8,230 nt of DNA. It comes from Planctomycetota bacterium (lineage in GTDB: Bacteria; Planctomycetota; Phycisphaerae; SM23-33). This document shows, in pieces, positions 6,648-8,230 of the stretch. Position 1 is the first letter of the stretch; each line of letters starts with the position of its first letter. Location: NCBI GenBank assembly GCA_021160865.1, contig JAGHBS010000119.1, positions 1-8,230 on the forward strand. Reading direction: 5' to 3'. The notes under the pieces were generated by a model. It saw nothing but the letters and a program-made list of their open reading frames with translations. It searched no databases and was not told the DNA's origin. Both the position numbers and the translations under genes were made by a program.

Positions 6648-8084
6648 TTATTTTCCTATACAGAATCGCGAGAAGATCTCGGACAGGATATCTTCGGTAG
6701 TGATTTGTCCGGTAATTTCGCCCAGATTTGCCAAAGCGGCTCGCAATTCCACCGCCAATAGTTCAGCAGAATCGGTAATTTCCTTGATAGATTTGAGCAT
6801 CTTAATCGCGCGGTCGACTGATTCAGCAGCTGCAGCAAGAGAGCGTCTTTGATGTTCATGAAGCAATAATGCACTGCTTTGAGGGGCAGCCAATTGTACG
6901 AGACGTTCTGCGAGAGTTTTCCGCAGTTCATCAAATCCCCGGTGTGTCTTTGCACTTACGGGAAGAACATCGCAGCCGAATTGGGAGGACAGCTTTGCTA
7001 CGATGTCCCCGATAAGATTTTCATTTATTAGCAAGTCTACCTTGTTGGCGATAATCAATGTATCAGCGCGGCTGTTCAAGGCGATAATTTCTTTGAATAA
7101 TTGTTCATCGGCATCGTGATTGGAGTGAGTAGCATCTACGACAAAAAGGATCATCACAGATGTTCGAACAGCCTGGCGGGCAGCCTGGTGAGCGGCTATC
7201 ATTAGCGGATCATCCAGCATGCTGGCTGATTCTAATCCGGCTACATCGTGGACCATGACGGTAATTTCGCCAGGCGGGATGTTGGGAACGTTTTCAATCT
7301 TTATCGTCGTCGGTGCAGATAGTACATCACGAGTGGTACCTGCGATGGCAGAGACGATAGCCCTATCCATACCGGTGAGCGCATTTAGGAGCGAACTTTT
7401 CCCCACATTTGCCCTTCCGGCAATTACGAGAGGTATTTCCTTACTTGCTACTGACCATTGCCCCGACTGAGAGAGGATTTTTTCGATATCATTTTTACAT
7501 CTCTCGATTATCGAAACCAGTTCATCGACGCTTGCAAGTTCAATATCTTCATCAGCAAAGTCAATACTTGCTTCGATGATAGCCAATGCCTCGGTAAGTG
7601 CTTCGACGATAGGGTTGCAGAGTTTGGTAAGAGTGCCCTCAAGCATACTAATGGCAGAGCGCAATTGGGCATCGCTGGAGGCATCGATTACATCAGCGAC
7701 GGCTTGGGCGCAGGAAAGGTCAATCCTGTTTAAAAGAAATGCCCTTGCGGTGAATTCCCCCGGCTGGGCCTGTCGGGCACCGGCCGAGATTAATGTCGAA
7801 CAGATTATTGAAGCGACTACCTCGCCTGGAACGTGAAGCTCAACTACATCTTGACGGGTATAACTACGAGGCGCACGGAATAAATATGCCCGTGCCGGTA
7901 CGCTAATCGGGTAAGGTTCTTTTATCGTGACCACCCCGGGAAAGGTTCGAAAGCCGCCCTTGTCTTTTAAAAGTTCGGAGAAAATCCTCTCTGCCAGCCC
8001 AAAAGCGTCTGGGCCTGATAGACGGACGATAGACCTGGCAGCAGGACCTGTGGCACTGCTGATTGCAACGATAGTGTCATCCAT
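6648..8084 (-). CDS. mnmE: tRNA uridine-34 modification GTPase MnmE
   Basis: MnmE (TrmE) works with MnmG to install the (carboxymethyl)aminomethyl group at C5 of wobble U34 of certain tRNAs, using a tetrahydrofolate one-carbon unit and GTP hydrolysis. From the ATG at 8084 it has 478 residues, near the family's 450-460. The MDDTIVAISS start matches the family N-terminus; alternative in-frame starts are ATG 8093 and TTG 8114, and none has a Shine-Dalgarno site. The folate-binding N-domain contains GEFTARAFLLNRIDLSCAQA (109-128). The G domain, inserted in the helical domain, has G1 GRANVGKS (223-230, with the K+-binding Asn226), G2 GTTRD (249-253), G3 DVAG (280-283), G4 NKVD (347-350) and SAK (377-379). 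The C-terminus ends in the invariant FCIGK, with the catalytic cysteine. Switch II after DVAG is unusual (see findings). The gene converges on the URO-D-family gene. Confidence 0.93.
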   Translation of the reverse strand: MDDTIVAISSATGPAARSIVRLSGPDAFGLAERIFSELLKDKGGFRTFPGVVTIKEPYPISVPARAYLFRAPRSYTRQDVVELHVPGEVVASIICSTLISAGARQAQPGEFTARAFLLNRIDLSCAQAVADVIDASSDAQLRSAISMLEGTLTKLCNPIVEALTEALAIIEASIDFADEDIELASVDELVSIIERCKNDIEKILSQSGQWSVASKEIPLVIAGRANVGKSSLLNALTGMDRAIVSAIAGTTRDVLSAPTTIKIENVPNIPPGEITVMVHDVAGLESASMLDDPLMIAAHQAARQAVRTSVMILFVVDATHSNHDADEQLFKEIIALNSRADTLIIANKVDLLINENLIGDIVAKLSSQFGCDVLPVSAKTHRGFDELRKTLAERLVQLAAPQSSALLLHEHQRRSLAAAAESVDRAIKMLKSIKEITDSAELLAVELRAALANLGEITGQITTEDILSEIFSRFCIGK

Positions 8085-8124
8085 TGAGAACATATTAGTG
8101 AAGATTTTGAGCAATTCGGCTCGA

Positions 8125-8229
8125 TTAGTCCAGCCCGCCGCGGAGTGGCCTGGTGCGTTTCTTTTTGGGTTTGGCAGGTTGGTCTTGCTCGGTTAGTAGT
8201 TGTTCATCTTCCTGCACGACGCCTCTTAG
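8125..8229 (-). CDS. C-terminal fragment with a basic tail, possibly YidC-type insertase
   Basis: On the minus strand only one frame is open from the window edge; it gives 34 codons ending in TAA at 8125-8127. The fragment has an acidic, glutamine-rich part followed by the basic tail PAKPKKKRTRPLRGG. It lies 40 bp upstream of mnmE in the same direction, as expected for an operon. In many bacteria yidC or jag precedes mnmE, and YidC proteins often end in a Lys/Arg-rich ribosome-binding tail, so that is the guess; no domain is visible here to prove it. Confidence 0.5.
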   Translation of the reverse strand, partial: LRGVVQEDEQLLTEQDQPAKPKKKRTRPLRGGLD

Positions 8230-8230
8230 C

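Noticed and set aside
6643..6661. GTATA / TATAC inverted repeat between the convergent genes, as a bidirectional terminator
   Set aside because: The arms are only 5 bp, AT-rich, and run into the mnmE coding end.
7219..7836. Plus-strand open frames opposite mnmE
   Set aside because: They are antisense to a gene with all GTPase motifs intact and show no family features.

Overview
This is a window of bacterial chromosome with housekeeping genes at both ends and a more AT-rich, less ordinary gene block in the middle. A lipoprotein with a type II signal sequence suggests a Gram-negative-type envelope. The mixture of a URO-D-family methyltransferase-like protein, a GH15-like glycosidase and a lipobox esterase-like hydrolase resembles what is seen in Planctomycetota and neighbouring environmental phyla. 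That assignment is an impression from the protein styles; there is no rRNA or other firm marker. Protein families are recognised from motifs by eye, with no database search.

Layout. Positions 2-460 (+) hold the 3' part of an orotate phosphoribosyltransferase gene (pyrE). Facing it is an all-alpha (dimeric type) dUTPase-like gene at 516-1004 (-). Both belong to pyrimidine nucleotide metabolism. A 162-bp divergent spacer (1005-1166), with an 8-bp inverted repeat next to the start codon, leads into a long-type glutamine-hydrolysing asparagine synthetase at 1167-3098 (+).

The middle block runs on the + strand: a GH15-like (alpha/alpha)6-barrel protein (3243-4448), a lipoprotein alpha/beta-hydrolase (4487-5290) and a URO-D/MtaA-like protein (5411-6610). 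A terminator-like hairpin and a candidate sigma70-type promoter sit in the gap before it. The first two genes are 38 bp apart and probably co-transcribed; the third follows after 120 bp. By hand counts on sample lines this block is clearly lower in G+C (about 32-47%) than the flanks (about 50-55%).

The right end (-) carries mnmE, encoding the tRNA-modification GTPase (about 6648-8084). Just upstream of it, in the same direction, is the last 34 codons of a protein with a very basic C-terminal tail, cut by the window edge. A membrane insertase of the YidC type is a positional guess for it.

How the genes work together: the pyrimidine genes, asnB and mnmE are ordinary metabolism and translation functions. 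The middle block could be a small carbohydrate-related catabolic unit (glycosidase-like, outer-layer esterase-like, methyl-group transfer), but its substrate is unknown. Several of its proteins depart from the classical active-site residues of their families. No RNA genes, CRISPR arrays, insertion sequences or defence genes were seen, and no stretch longer than 300 bases lacks a gene.
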